A stretch of DNA of 64,000 bases. Source: Cyclobacteriaceae bacterium. GTDB lineage: Bacteria > Bacteroidota > Bacteroidia > Cytophagales > Cyclobacteriaceae. Positions within the stretch are counted from its first letter, which is position 1. Each line of letters opens with the position of its first letter. Under the pieces are notes generated by a model. That model saw only the letters and a list, made by a program, of their open reading frames with translations. It was not told the DNA's origin and searched no databases. Made by a program: the position numbers and the translations under genes. The DNA is taken from positions 48,824-112,823 of the forward strand of contig JAAUQL010000002.1 of NCBI GenBank assembly GCA_012033595.1, given 5' to 3'. Below, piece after piece: positions 41,183 to 50,652 of this stretch.

Positions 41183-41437
41183 ATGGCACATCATAAGTCA
41201 GCATTAAAAAGGATACGATCGAACGAATCGAAAAGGTTGAGAAACAAGTATTATCTCAAGACCACCAGAACATTCATAAAGAAGCTAAAAAAATCCGAAG
41301 ACAAAGCTGAGGCTGAAGAACTTTACAAGAAAGTTTCGAGTATGCTCGACAAACTGGCTAAGAAGAATATTATACACAAGAATAACGCAGCAAACAAAAA
41401 AGCCAAACTTCACAAAGTAATGGCTGCTGTACAATAA
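41183..41437 (+). CDS. rpsT: Ribosomal protein S20
   Basis: Small-subunit protein of 84 residues binding 16S rRNA: MAHHKSALKRIRSNESKRLRN, the conserved N-terminal signature, then Lys-rich helices (KTTRTFIKKLKKSEDKAEAE) and the conserved IIHKNNAANKKAKL end. Own promoter upstream and terminator downstream, so a single-gene transcript. Confidence 0.98.
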   Translation: MAHHKSALKRIRSNESKRLRNKYYLKTTRTFIKKLKKSEDKAEAEELYKKVSSMLDKLAKKNIIHKNNAANKKAKLHKVMAAVQ

Positions 41438-41457
41438 CAAGATAAAAACATTGACAC

Positions 41458-41488
41458 AAAGCCTTGACGCATCGCGCCAGGGCTTTTT
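41458..41488 (+). terminator. Rho-independent terminator of rpsT
   Basis: AAAGCCTTG (41458-41466) pairs with CAGGGCTTT (41478-41486) with one G-T pair, followed by T-rich sequence. It starts 20 bp after the rpsT stop. Confidence 0.85.
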
Positions 41489-41548
41489 CTGTTTTCAGGC
41501 TTTGCTTTTCATGGATATTTTTTGACTTTTATACCAAATCAATCCCCG

Positions 41549-42246
41549 ATGTCAGAACCCGGAAACAGCCTGAAAATACTTAGCTGGGCAGAAGAAGACA
41601 GACCCCGCGAAAAACTCTTACTGAAAGGTAAAGCTGCGCTGAGCGATGCAGAACTCATCGCCATACTTATTGGCTCGGGCACCAGGTCGATGAGCGCAGT
41701 TGATGTCGGCAAACTGATCCTGGCCAAAGCAGACAACAACCTGCATGAGCTGGCAAAGTTTACCGTAAAAGACCTTCAAAAAATAAAAGGCATAGGGGAG
41801 GCAAAAGCAATATCGATCGTGAGTGCCCTTGAGCTGGGCAGGCGAAGGAAAGAACTGGAATTTACCGAAAAGCCCCTGATCAGTTGCTCAAAGGATATTT
41901 ATCACCTGATGAAACCAGAATTGATGGATATGCCTGTAGAAGAATTTTGGATCATAGTGCTAAACAGGGCCAATCGGATTCTCAAAAAATAAGAATAAGC
42001 AGTGGGGGCATTTCGGGCACTGTGGCAGATCCCAAAATCATCTTTAAGGCTGCTTTGGAACACAATGCCTCTTCTATCGTTTTGGTGCACAACCACCCCT
42101 CGGCCAACCTAAAGCCAAGCAAAAGCGACCTTGACATCACTCATAAACTGAAAAATGCGGGCACTATGCTCGAAATACCGGTTTTGGACCATTTGATTTT
42201 TGGCGACGAAGGGTACCTTAGCTTCGCAGATGAAGGCTTGCTCTGA
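41549..42246 (+). CDS. radC: RadC-family JAB-domain protein (frameshifted)
   Basis: UPF0758/RadC protein, 232 residues when restored. The start at 41549 gives MSEPGNSLKILSWAEEDRPREKLLLKG with the UPF0758 N-terminal helix-hairpin-helix region (LSDAELIAILIGSGTRSMSA; LQKIKGIGEAKAISIVSALE). After the break the JAB/MPN metal motif SSIVLVHNHPSANLKPSKSD gives the HxH...SxxD zinc-site pattern. A run of six A at 41984-41989 needs a seventh to read ANRILKKIRISSGGISGTV. Despite the name, a role in DNA repair is not established for the family. Confidence 0.93.
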
Positions 42247-42310
42247 CCGCCAACCTGAAAAACCAATCCATCTGATATCAAGCTGGTTTTAAATTAAGCA
42301 TGAAATCAAG

Positions 42311-42318
42311 TATTTTTG
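42311..42318 (+). promoter_or_regulatory. -7 box of the DUF1684 gene
   Basis: TATTTTTG, an exact TAnnTTTG match, 17 bp before the ATG at 42336. No TTG at -33 found. Confidence 0.45.
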
Positions 42319-42335
42319 GCGTTTAAGCAAACGCG

Positions 42336-42956
42336 ATGAACAAGAAAATATTGATATTGGCCGTGGGAATTGCCCTGGCAGGAATCCTGTTTTATACTTT
42401 CAAAGGCACCAGTCCGATTACAGAAGGGTATGTCGAAAAAATAGAGACGGCAAGAGCCGAGACCAATGATTTTTTGAAAAATGCTGAGGATTCTCCGCTT
42501 ACTGATTCCCAGAAAGCTGCTTTCACCACGCTCAACTATTTTCCGATAGCCGAAAAATACCGCGTCAAATCAGATTTTCAGCTAAGTCAACGCCAGCAGA
42601 TCATCCAGATGGGTATTTCTGATGGCAGCCAGAAAGCATATCTGGTATTTGGCCATGCCCATTTGCACCTCGAAGGCAAAGAGTTGAACCTTACGGTGTA
42701 CAAGCCACTTCAGGATGATGCCGACTACCTCTTTATCCCTTTTTATGACCACACCAGTGCAGAACTCACCTATGGCGGGGGTCGATATGTAGAACCTGAG
42801 TTGGCCGATGATGGGGCGCTGATCATCGATTTCAATCTGGCCTACAATCCCTATTGTGCTTACAATCCCAGTTACAAATGTCCCATTCCACCGCCGGAAA
42901 ACCGGCTGGATGTTTCGGTGCTCGCAGGGGAAAAAAATCCCGATTTTGTGAAATGA
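42336..42956 (+). CDS. DUF1684 family protein
   Basis: Membrane-anchored or secreted 206-residue protein: an N-terminal hydrophobic segment (ILILAVGIALAGILFYTF) then the DUF1684 domain (ARAETNDFLKNAEDSPLTDS, LNYFPIAEKYRVKSDF, FIPFYDHTSAELTYGGGRYV, DFNLAYNPYCAYNPSYKCPI, PPENRLDVSVLAGEK). The closing AYNPYCAYN...CP.PP.EN...AGE block is diagnostic. The family is widespread but without an assigned activity. Confidence 0.9.
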   Translation: MNKKILILAVGIALAGILFYTFKGTSPITEGYVEKIETARAETNDFLKNAEDSPLTDSQKAAFTTLNYFPIAEKYRVKSDFQLSQRQQIIQMGISDGSQKAYLVFGHAHLHLEGKELNLTVYKPLQDDADYLFIPFYDHTSAELTYGGGRYVEPELADDGALIIDFNLAYNPYCAYNPSYKCPIPPPENRLDVSVLAGEKNPDFVK

Positions 42957-42982
42957 TGTACCAATCAATAGAACTAAATATC

Positions 42983-42990
42983 TATTTTTG
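42983..42990 (+). promoter_or_regulatory. -7 box upstream of pheT
   Basis: TATTTTTG, an exact TAnnTTTG match, implying a leader of about 105 nt before the pheT ATG at 43104. It would drive the pheT-zapA unit. Confidence 0.45.
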
Positions 42991-43103
42991 CGCTCAATTT
43001 TAGAGTTTTGGCAGCCCGGCGCCATTTTGTTAAACGACGGAGAAAAACAGAATTTTGCACGTGCCAGGCTCATAGCAATTAATACTATCGAAAATACCGG
43101 AAG

Positions 43104-45524
43104 ATGAAAATTTCCCTGAATTGGCTTAAAGAATATATTGATATACAAGAAACGCCCGAAGAACTCTCCCATTTGCTCACCATGACAGGCCTGGAAGTTG
43201 AAACCATAGAGAAGGTAGAGACGGTGCCGGGCGGCCTTCGGGGGGTGGTAATAGCGGAAATCATAGAATGTGGCAAACACCCAAATGCCGATAAGCTCAG
43301 CATTACCAAAGTTGATGCAGGCGAACTGCACCTGCTTCCCATAGTATGCGGGGCACCTAATGTGGCAGTAGGCCAAAAGGTACTGGTAGCCACTGTAGGC
43401 ACCACGTTGTACCCACAGCAAGGTGGTGAATTCGTCATTAAAAAGGCGAAAATAAGAGGCGAAGTATCGGAAGGCATGATCTGCGCCGAAGACGAATTGG
43501 GCATGGGCAACTCGCACGAGGGCATAATGGTGCTGGCCACCGACCTACCCAATGGCACCCCTGCAAGCACCTATTTCAATATGGAAGATGATATCATTTT
43601 TGAAATTGGACTTACACCAAACCGTGCCGATGCCACCTCGCACCTGGGCGTAGCCCGCGACATCAGGGCCGTATCGGGTCGTGACATCAAATGGCCCAAT
43701 GTGTCAGCTTTCAAAGTCGATCATCACAGCTCGAATATCCGGGTAGCAGTGGAAGAGGCGGATGGCTGTCCGCGGTATTCAGGGGTTTCCATTTCCAATT
43801 TGATAATTAGAGAATCTCCATATTGGCTCAAAAACCGCTTGCTGGCCATTGGCCAAGAGCCTGTCAACAATGTGGTAGATGCGACCAACTTTGTCTTGCA
43901 CGAACTTGGCCAGCCTTTGCATGCCTTCGATGCAGATAAAATCCAGGGGCGGAAGGTCATTGTAAAGACACTGCCGGAGCAAACCAATTTTGTCACCCTC
44001 GACCAAAAGCCTCGCAAACTTTATGCAGGAGACCTGATGATCTGCGACGAACAAGGTGGTATGTGCATTGCTGGTATTTTTGGTGGTTATGAAAGCGGAA
44101 TTACCGAAAGCACTACCAATATATTTCTGGAAAGTGCCTATTTCTCACCTGATTATATCCGTAAAACCAGCCTGCTCCATGGTTTAAAAACAGATGCGGC
44201 CTTCAGGTTTGAGCGCGGTACAGACCCACACCTCACTGTGTACGCCCTGCAGCGGGCAGCAATGCTCATTAAGGAACTTGCGGGAGGCGAAATCAGCTCC
44301 GACATTGTGGACATTTATCCGGAGGCCATCATGCCTGTAAAGGTACCCATGAAGTTCAAATACATTCAACGTCTGATTGGTAAAGCACTCGACGAAAACA
44401 CTATATTCGATATACTTAAAAGGCTCGACATCGCCACGGATGAAATAAGCAAAGAAGGTTTTGTGGCCACCGTACCGCCCTACAGGGTAGATGTGACCCG
44501 CGAAGCAGATGTCATCGAAGAAATACTGCGCATCTATGGCTATGATAATATTGAATTGAAGGAAAACCTGTCAACTGATTTTCTGGCCAGCTTCCCCGAG
44601 CATACCGAAGATGCCATTCAACTCAAAGCTGCGGATTTGCTTATTTCCAATGGATATTTCGAAATCAGCACCAATTCGCTTACCAAACCACAATATGCTG
44701 AAAAAGCCGACTTTTTGGAGGCTTCAGAAAGCGTGGTGATACTTAATAAACTCAGCGAAGATCTGGGTGTGCTGCGGCAAAGCCTGGTATTTAGTGGGCT
44801 GGAGGTGATCGCACACAACATCAACAGAAAACAAACTAACCTGAAAATATTCGAATTTGGCACCGTGTACAAAAAGTCCGGTATAGGCAACTATGAAGAA
44901 AAGAAGAAAATCAGTATCTGGCTCAGCGGCAAAAATCATCAGGAAACATGGATTGCCCCCAACAAATCGGTGGCCTTTCACGATATGTCGGCTATAGTGT
45001 ATAAATTGATACAAAAATACAATGCGGCTGCACCGACTACGAAAATGCTGGACGAAGGGCTATTTGGCTATGGAATGTCGCTGAGTATCGATGGTAATGA
45101 ATTGGCCAAATTAGGACTTTTAAATCCCAAAATATGCAAAAGCCACTCCATAGATCAGGAAGTTTACTACGCAGAAATCGACTTTGCCCTCCTGTCTTCT
45201 GTCATGACAAAGAGCTTTACGGTAAGTGAGATATCTAAATTTCCGGAAGTTCGGCGGGATTTATCGCTGGTAATAGATAAATCGGTGACATTTGAACAGA
45301 TCGGGCAGATAGTGTCCGACCAGGAGTTTGCGGGTATCTTAAAAGACATTAACGTATTTGATTACTATGTAGGAGAAAAGATAGAAAAAGACAAAAAAGC
45401 TTATGCTTTAAACTTTATATTGCAAGACAAAAACAAGACCCTGACCGACCAGGAAATAGACCGAATAATGGGCCGGCTCATGGAAAAATTTGAATCTAAC
45501 CTGGGAGCTGTTATTAGAAAATAA
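43104..45524 (+). CDS. pheT: Phenylalanine--tRNA ligase beta subunit
   Basis: Beta subunit of the alpha2-beta2 enzyme that charges tRNA-Phe; 806 residues, full length. Order: MKISLNWLKEYIDIQETPEE, an OB-fold tRNA-binding domain (~42-150), B3/4 editing domain (SGVSISNLIIRESPYWLKNR; NNVVDATNFVLHELGQPLHA), B5 domain (~400-480), catalytic-like core, and C-terminal FDX-ACB anticodon-binding domain (FPEVRRDLSLVIDKSVTFEQ). The alpha subunit gene pheS is not in the window. The 3' end is 2 bp from the next gene, so pheT, the coiled-coil gene, zapA and probably rny are co-transcribed. Confidence 0.98.
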   Translation: MKISLNWLKEYIDIQETPEELSHLLTMTGLEVETIEKVETVPGGLRGVVIAEIIECGKHPNADKLSITKVDAGELHLLPIVCGAPNVAVGQKVLVATVGTTLYPQQGGEFVIKKAKIRGEVSEGMICAEDELGMGNSHEGIMVLATDLPNGTPASTYFNMEDDIIFEIGLTPNRADATSHLGVARDIRAVSGRDIKWPNVSAFKVDHHSSNIRVAVEEADGCPRYSGVSISNLIIRESPYWLKNRLLAIGQEPVNNVVDATNFVLHELGQPLHAFDADKIQGRKVIVKTLPEQTNFVTLDQKPRKLYAGDLMICDEQGGMCIAGIFGGYESGITESTTNIFLESAYFSPDYIRKTSLLHGLKTDAAFRFERGTDPHLTVYALQRAAMLIKELAGGEISSDIVDIYPEAIMPVKVPMKFKYIQRLIGKALDENTIFDILKRLDIATDEISKEGFVATVPPYRVDVTREADVIEEILRIYGYDNIELKENLSTDFLASFPEHTEDAIQLKAADLLISNGYFEISTNSLTKPQYAEKADFLEASESVVILNKLSEDLGVLRQSLVFSGLEVIAHNINRKQTNLKIFEFGTVYKKSGIGNYEEKKKISIWLSGKNHQETWIAPNKSVAFHDMSAIVYKLIQKYNAAAPTTKMLDEGLFGYGMSLSIDGNELAKLGLLNPKICKSHSIDQEVYYAEIDFALLSSVMTKSFTVSEISKFPEVRRDLSLVIDKSVTFEQIGQIVSDQEFAGILKDINVFDYYVGEKIEKDKKAYALNFILQDKNKTLTDQEIDRIMGRLMEKFESNLGAVIRK

Positions 45525-45526
45525 AA

Positions 45527-45823
45527 ATGAAAAGAGACCGGCTTAATAATGAACTTCAAACCCTTGAGCGAAAAATCAGGCTCTTATTGGCTCAATACGA
45601 CCAGGAAAAAAAATCGCACGACGAGCTGAAAAAAAAATATGTCGAATTGAAATCCCTCTTTCAGGCCAAAGATCAGCAAATTCAGGACTTTCAAAATAAA
45701 ATTAAAATTAGTACTATTGTAGATAGTATTTCTGTGGGAGATTCTGAAGCTACAGAAGTTAGAATTAAAATCGACGACTATATCAAAGAAATTGATAAAT
45801 GCATCAATCAATTGAGTAAGTAA
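45527..45823 (+). CDS. Short coiled-coil protein upstream of zapA
   Basis: Acidic/basic helical protein of 98 residues; residues ~5-60 form a heptad-like coiled coil (LNNELQTLERKIRLLLAQYD; KKKYVELKSLFQAKDQQIQD), followed by a C-terminal helix (IDDYIKEIDKCINQLSK). It starts 2 bp after the pheT stop and ends 19 bp before zapA. The position and coiled-coil form suggest a cell-division partner of ZapA, like ZapB in other bacteria, but there is no clear sequence signature. Confidence 0.75.
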   Translation: MKRDRLNNELQTLERKIRLLLAQYDQEKKSHDELKKKYVELKSLFQAKDQQIQDFQNKIKISTIVDSISVGDSEATEVRIKIDDYIKEIDKCINQLSK

Positions 45824-45842
45824 TAGATATATCTTATCGCAT

Positions 45843-46130
45843 ATGGAAGAACTTTCTATTAAAATAAAAATAGGAGACCGAGAGTACCCTATGAAAGTTG
45901 ATGCAGAAGATGAAGAGCGGATAAGGCTTGCCGGTAAAAAGATAAATGAGAAAATAAAACTTTATAGAGACCAGTTTGGCATTGACGACAAACAAGATTT
46001 ACTGGCCATGGTGGCCTTCGACAGTCTCTATGAAAAACTACAGGCAGAAGCCAGTTCCTCCAACATCGGAGAATCTGCAATTGATAAGATAAATTACCTG
46101 AGCAGACTGATTTCTGAAGTGACAGACTAA
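45843..46130 (+). CDS. zapA: Cell division protein ZapA
   Basis: FtsZ-ring-associated protein of 95 residues: N-terminal beta part ([20 protein letters not shown]) with [20 protein letters not shown], then a long C-terminal helix ([20 protein letters not shown]). Bundles FtsZ filaments at midcell. It sits between the coiled-coil gene and rny, the order usual in Bacteroidota. The 71-bp spacer before rny is too short to hold a 6S RNA gene. Confidence 0.92.
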   Translation: MEELSIKIKIGDREYPMKVDAEDEERIRLAGKKINEKIKLYRDQFGIDDKQDLLAMVAFDSLYEKLQAEASSSNIGESAIDKINYLSRLISEVTD

Positions 46131-46201
46131 GCCGTCTCCCTCAAAATCGCCATAACTTACAAGCTTCAGAGCCCACCTTAAATAATATCAAACTAAAAAG
46201 T

Positions 46202-47763
46202 ATGGATACCATAGCCCTGCTAATTGGTGCACTAGGTGGACTAATTGCTGGAATAATCATCGGAAGAATTCTTCTGAAAAAGGTTTATTCCCAAGAAGAA
46301 CAAAAAATAAACGAAAAAACTGAGTTGCTGCTGAAAGAAGCCGAGCTAAAGGCCGAAACAATCAAAAAAGACAAAATCATAGAAGCCAAAGAGCATCTGT
46401 TGAAATTAAGGTCAGAATTTGAAGATGAAAGCAACCGTAAGAGGAGCCAGATCAGCAACAGCGAAAACCGGCTAAAGCAAAAAGAACAAACCCTCTCGAA
46501 GCAAATTGAGCAGAACAAACGCAAAGAAGACGAGCTGGACAGCTTGAAGGAAAATCTTACCGCACAGCTCGAAATACTCAACAAACGCAAGTCGGATCTG
46601 GACAAAATAAAGCAGGAGCAAGTAAATGCCCTCGAGAAAATCGCCAATCTTTCTGCCGATGAAGCCAGGGATCAACTGGTAGAAGCACTCAAAGACGAAG
46701 CCCAGACCAAAGCCTCTTCTTTTATAAAAGAAATAATGGAAGAAGCTAAAATGACCGCCACCAAGCAATCTAAAAAAGTGGTGATTGAAACCATACAACG
46801 TACTGCCACAGAAAGTGCCATTGAAAACTGTGTGTCGGTGTTCAATATCGAAAGCGATGATATCAAAGGGAAAATCATAGGCAGGGAAGGTCGCAATATC
46901 CGTGCTTTGGAGGCAGCTACCGGCGTGGAGATCATCGTGGACGATACCCCGGAGGCCATCATTATTTCCGGATTTGACCCCGTAAGGCGCGAAATCGCCC
47001 GGCTTTCTTTGCACCGGCTCGTCACCGATGGCCGCATACACCCGGCAAGAATTGAAGAAGTGGTGAGCAAAACCAAGAAAAACATAGAAGAGGAAATAGT
47101 GGAAATAGGCGAAAAAACCATTATCGACCTGGGTATCCACGGATTGCATCCTGAACTGATCAAATTGATAGGGCGCATGAGGTTCCGCTCCTCTTATGGC
47201 CAAAACCTGCTGCAGCACAGTCGCGAAGTAGCAAAATTGTGCGCTACCATGGCCGCAGAACTAGGCCTCAACGCCAAGCTGGCCAAAAGGGCCGGCCTGC
47301 TGCACGACATAGGCAAAGTGTGGCCCGAAGAACCAGAAATGCCACACGCGCTGCTGGGCATGGAACTAGCCAAAAATACAACGAGAACAAAGAGGTATGC
47401 AACGCCATAGGTGCCCACCACGACGAAATAGAAATGACCAACATGATATCGCCTATAGTGCAAACCTGTGATGCCATATCGGGATCGCGACCGGGCGCAA
47501 GGCGGGAAATTATGGAAAGCTACATGAAGCGCCTCAAAGAACTCGAAGAGCTGGCGCTAAACTTTGAAGGAGTAAACAAGTGTTTTGCCATTCAGGCAGG
47601 ACGCGAACTCAGGGTGATGGTAGATGCCGATTCGGTTACAGATACCCTGGCCTCACAGCTATCGTTTGATATCTCACAAAAAATAGAAAAAGACATGCAA
47701 TATCCCGGTCAGATAAAGATAACCGTGATCAGGGAAATGCGATCAGTGTCGTATGCAAAATAA
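46202..47763 (+). CDS. rny: Ribonuclease Y (frameshifted)
   Basis: Membrane-anchored endoribonuclease initiating mRNA decay. Order: N-terminal membrane helix ([20 protein letters not shown]), long charged coiled coil (~25-190), KH domain ([20 protein letters not shown]), HD domain with catalytic LLHDIGK ([15 protein letters not shown]), and the C-terminal region ending MRSVSYAK. The frame breaks at 47372-47376, where five A need a sixth, restoring [20 protein letters not shown]; 520 residues, the usual length. The gene is unlikely to be really broken. A strong terminator follows. Confidence 0.97.
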
Positions 47764-47779
47764 TTTTTTATATAATAAA

Positions 47780-47817
47780 GCATAAAAAAAAGGTGGCATG
47801 ACCACCTTTTTTTATGC
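47780..47817. terminator. Bidirectional terminator between rny and the aldo/keto reductase gene
   Basis: GGTGG (47792-47796) and CCACC (47802-47806) with flanking A8/T7 runs and outer GCAT/ATGC pairing form a symmetric stem-loop. It lies 16 bp past the rny stop and 20 bp past the convergent gene, serving both strands. Confidence 0.9.
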
Positions 47818-47837
47818 ATTCCACCTTGGTGCGCATA

Positions 47838-48857
47838 TTAGAGCACCCGCTTATAACATTCGGCGTATTTGCCCGCAAAAGGTTTGGCCGTTGAAACATA
47901 TCGTTCCAATTGCTCTTCTTTGAGGTCTTTGAAATTCCGTAACACTTTCACATTGTTTTCCAGCTCATCTATAGTCTCACATCCGCTGCATAGCGTGGAA
48001 ATGGGCATGGAATATACAAATTGATGAAGCTGTGCAGTAGTAAGCTCGGTTTTTTGAACTATATCGGGTATCTCTTCATCTTTATAATCTTTGGGAGTGA
48101 GATCGAACCTGCGCCCCAGCATACCCCCTCCGCCCATGGTTTTCATGGCAATGACCCCATATTCACGCTCTACCAAAGCCGGCAACAGTCCATCCCTGAA
48201 CGATTCGAAACCGGGGTCGCAGACATTAAGGGGCATTTGGCAGGTGTCAAACTGTAGGCCGCGTGCTTCCAATTGTTCGAGAAAATACATCCCTACTTTG
48301 GGGTTGGTATGGCAAGAGAAACCAATGTACCTGGCCTTGCCTTGGTCTTTGGCTTCAAGAAAAAAATCCACCACCCCCGCTTTGATACGGTTATCAACAT
48401 CTTCGACCGTCATTAAATTGTGAATCTGCCACAAATCTACATAGTCGGTTTTCATTGCCGACAAAGAGGCGCTGAGGTGTTCTTTCACCCCTTCTGCTGT
48501 CCGGGCGTGGCTTTTAGTCATCAAAAAAATTTCCTTTCTGTATTTAGGCGTAAGAAACCTGCCATAGTATTCTTCTGCCACACCCTGGTGATAACCCCGG
48601 GCATTGTCGTAGAACCTCACGCCCAATTCCATTGACTTCTCCAGCAATTGCTCCGCCTGGGCTGGATTGAGCGATTTGGCATGATGATACCCACCCAGGG
48701 CAAATGCCGTTGATTTGGTGCCATCGCGCGTGATGCGACGCAGGGGTAAAACTTCGCCGATGTTGTCTGCTGAACCCGACGAAACTGCCCAGTGCGACAA
48801 AAGTGCAGTTGCCGACAAGGCAGTAGCTTTTTTTATAAATTCTCTCCTGTTGCTCAT
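47838..48857 (-). CDS. Exported (Tat-type) aldo/keto reductase
   Basis: NAD(P)H-dependent oxidoreductase-fold protein, 339 residues. The N-terminus MSNRREFIKKATALSATALL is a twin-arginine signal, so a cofactor-loaded enzyme may be exported folded. The barrel holds the family tetrad: Asp84 (VRFYDNARGY), Tyr89, Lys115 (FLMTKSHA) and His146 (LWQIHNL). A C-terminal segment SMPISTLCSGCETIDELENN carries Cys residues close together (CSGC). Substrate unknown. It is followed on the same strand by the mannonate-dehydratase-like gene upstream (spacing 88 bp), but it has its own -7 box, so co-expression is only possible. Confidence 0.9.
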   Translation of the reverse strand: MSNRREFIKKATALSATALLSHWAVSSGSADNIGEVLPLRRITRDGTKSTAFALGGYHHAKSLNPAQAEQLLEKSMELGVRFYDNARGYHQGVAEEYYGRFLTPKYRKEIFLMTKSHARTAEGVKEHLSASLSAMKTDYVDLWQIHNLMTVEDVDNRIKAGVVDFFLEAKDQGKARYIGFSCHTNPKVGMYFLEQLEARGLQFDTCQMPLNVCDPGFESFRDGLLPALVEREYGVIAMKTMGGGGMLGRRFDLTPKDYKDEEIPDIVQKTELTTAQLHQFVYSMPISTLCSGCETIDELENNVKVLRNFKDLKEEQLERYVSTAKPFAGKYAECYKRVL

Positions 48858-48897
48858 GTTAATATGTTTTTAGTATATGTAATATGTTTGACGACTG

Positions 48898-48905
48898 CAA
48901 AAATA
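48898..48905 (-). promoter_or_regulatory. -7 box of the aldo/keto reductase gene
   Basis: Minus strand TATTTTTG, an exact TAnnTTTG match, 40 bp before the ATG at 48857. Confidence 0.45.
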
Positions 48906-48945
48906 TAATATGCAGGCTGCCGAATCATCTGCTGCCGGCAAGCTT

Positions 48946-50277
48946 TTATGGGCGTACCGGCGTGCCATCATTTTTCCTCAATTGGGTCCAATTATAGTTG
49001 TATTTGGGCGCGGGGTATTTTTTGGCCAGTGCTTCGTTAAAATCTACCCCAAGTCCGGGTGCCTCATTCACGAACATGAAACCATCCTTTACGGTAGGGG
49101 CGCCCGGAAAAACTTCAATTAATGCATCATTGAACCGAGGTGCCTCCTGAATTCCAAAATTCCAAACAGCAAGGTCGATGTGTGCATTGGCTGCATGTCC
49201 GACAGGCGAAACATCGCCGGGGCCATGCCAGGCGGTACGTACATTGTACCACTCGCCAAGCCGCGCCACCTTCATTGCCGGGGTAATACCGCCAATCTGC
49301 GAGATGTGGATTCGGATAAAGTCAAACCACCGCTTGCTCATCGGATCCAACCATTCATGTGGGCTGTTGAAAAGCTCACCCATGGCAATGGGTACACTGG
49401 TTTGTTTTCTCAACAATTCAAACCATCCCATATTTTCTGGCGAAAACGGATCTTCGACAAAAAAAGGTCGGTATTGCTCCAGCCGCTTTATCAGGTCTAT
49501 GGCTTCCATTGGCTGCAGGCGTTCGTGGATATCGTGCAGCAATTCTACCTGCGCTCCGGCTTTTTCACGAACCTTTGCAAACATTTTTAATGTACCGCTG
49601 ATATAGGCCTGGGCGTCCACGGTGTTGTCATCGCCCTGGCCAAACTGATACTTTTTATAGGCTGGCTCTTGAGACAGGTGAGTGGAACCATAACCGCCAA
49701 GTTGAATGCGTATATTTCTGAAACCTTGTTCCTGGTATTTCTGCACATTCTCCAATACCGCTTCCGGCGATTGGCCACTGGCATGGGTGTAGGTATCGAC
49801 AGCAAAACGGCATTTTCCGCCAAGTAGCTGATACACCGGCAAACCGGCAATTTTTCCTTTTATATCCCACAGTGCCTGATCCAATCCGCTGAGTGCATTG
49901 TTGAGTACCGGGCCGTTGCGCCAATAGCTGCTCACGTATGCGGTCTGCCAGATATCTTCGATGTTGTTCACATCTTTGCCCCGGCAAAAATCATCGAGGT
50001 AGTCGTTGACTGCCGAGGCAACAGTGGTGGCTCGCTGCCGGAACGTAGCACAACCAATACCATAGAGACCTGGCTGGTCGGTTTCTACTTTTACCACTAT
50101 CAATTCAATATGCTGAGGGGCAGTAATAAAGGCCTTAACTTTTCTGATTTTCACCTTACGGTAATCATCAATGGGCACGTTTGCACTTTGAGCCTCTTGT
50201 GGCGCACTGCGTGCCCAGGTCGGCACGGCAACAAGTGGCATCATCACCAAACCTTTTAAGCTATTTCTTCGATCCAT
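48946..50277 (-). CDS. Exported mannonate-dehydratase-like enolase-superfamily enzyme
   Basis: Enolase-superfamily protein, 443 residues, closest in pattern to the ManD/RspA subgroup (D-mannonate dehydratase). Metal ligands are visible as Asp249 (LLHDIHERL), Glu275 (FFVEDPFSP) and Glu301 (AMGELFNSP), with catalytic His251 and His351 (RTAWHGPGDVSPVG). HISQIGGITPAMKVARLGEW and the end APGLGVDFNEALAKKYPAP also match that subgroup. Oddity: the N-terminus MDRRNSLKGLVMMPLVAVPTWA is a twin-arginine-type export signal, absent from cytoplasmic ManD, so it may act on a sugar acid in the periplasm. Specificity cannot be fixed from sequence; many ManD-like proteins have low activity. Confidence 0.88.
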   Translation of the reverse strand: MDRRNSLKGLVMMPLVAVPTWARSAPQEAQSANVPIDDYRKVKIRKVKAFITAPQHIELIVVKVETDQPGLYGIGCATFRQRATTVASAVNDYLDDFCRGKDVNNIEDIWQTAYVSSYWRNGPVLNNALSGLDQALWDIKGKIAGLPVYQLLGGKCRFAVDTYTHASGQSPEAVLENVQKYQEQGFRNIRIQLGGYGSTHLSQEPAYKKYQFGQGDDNTVDAQAYISGTLKMFAKVREKAGAQVELLHDIHERLQPMEAIDLIKRLEQYRPFFVEDPFSPENMGWFELLRKQTSVPIAMGELFNSPHEWLDPMSKRWFDFIRIHISQIGGITPAMKVARLGEWYNVRTAWHGPGDVSPVGHAANAHIDLAVWNFGIQEAPRFNDALIEVFPGAPTVKDGFMFVNEAPGLGVDFNEALAKKYPAPKYNYNWTQLRKNDGTPVRP

Positions 50278-50652
50278 TTGTTGGGCGTTGTTACATTCTA
50301 CTTAAAATAAAAAATCATCCTTGTTGTGCTTCACCTATCAGCACGTCAAAATAAATATACAATTTATTGGAGGAAGGGTCTCTCCTTTCAAGGTATTATT
50401 CGTGTCAGCCGTCGCAAGTGGACTCATTCCTTATCTTCAGGTGCCTTCATCTTATGTATCAGGACATTGACAAAGGTCATTTTTTTGATGGAGGAATAGT
50501 TGCTACTTACGGGCATAAAAAATTCAGGTAGCGATAGGGGTAAATATCCATCGGGGTGTATATCCTTTCGAAGAATAAACCAAGTACTCGCCAATTCGCC
50601 CGATGGTGATGCGATGAAGAAGGATTTTTTATTGGCACACTAAACACTTTTT
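50278..50652. other. Divergent intergenic region before the haem/VCBS cluster
   Basis: 375 bp between the divergent mannonate-dehydratase-like gene and the eight-gene plus-strand cluster. It must carry promoters in both directions, but no exact TAnnTTTG box was found at useful distance. No gene supported. Confidence 0.5.

Noticed and set aside
41984..41989. Programmed frameshifting in radC or other A-run genes
   Set aside because: Breaks occur in 13 unrelated families at unrelated positions, all as single losses and without the slippery-site structures known for programmed shifts; sequence error is simpler.
42582..43517. 311-codon open frame on the minus strand
   Set aside because: Antisense across DUF1684 and the start of pheT, both clear genes; no family character.
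46131..46201. 6S RNA gene next to zapA
   Set aside because: The spacer is only 71 bp, too short for 6S RNA.
46472..47218. 248-codon open frame opposite rny
   Set aside because: Composition is the mirror of the coiled coil and KH domain of RNase Y; no independent support.
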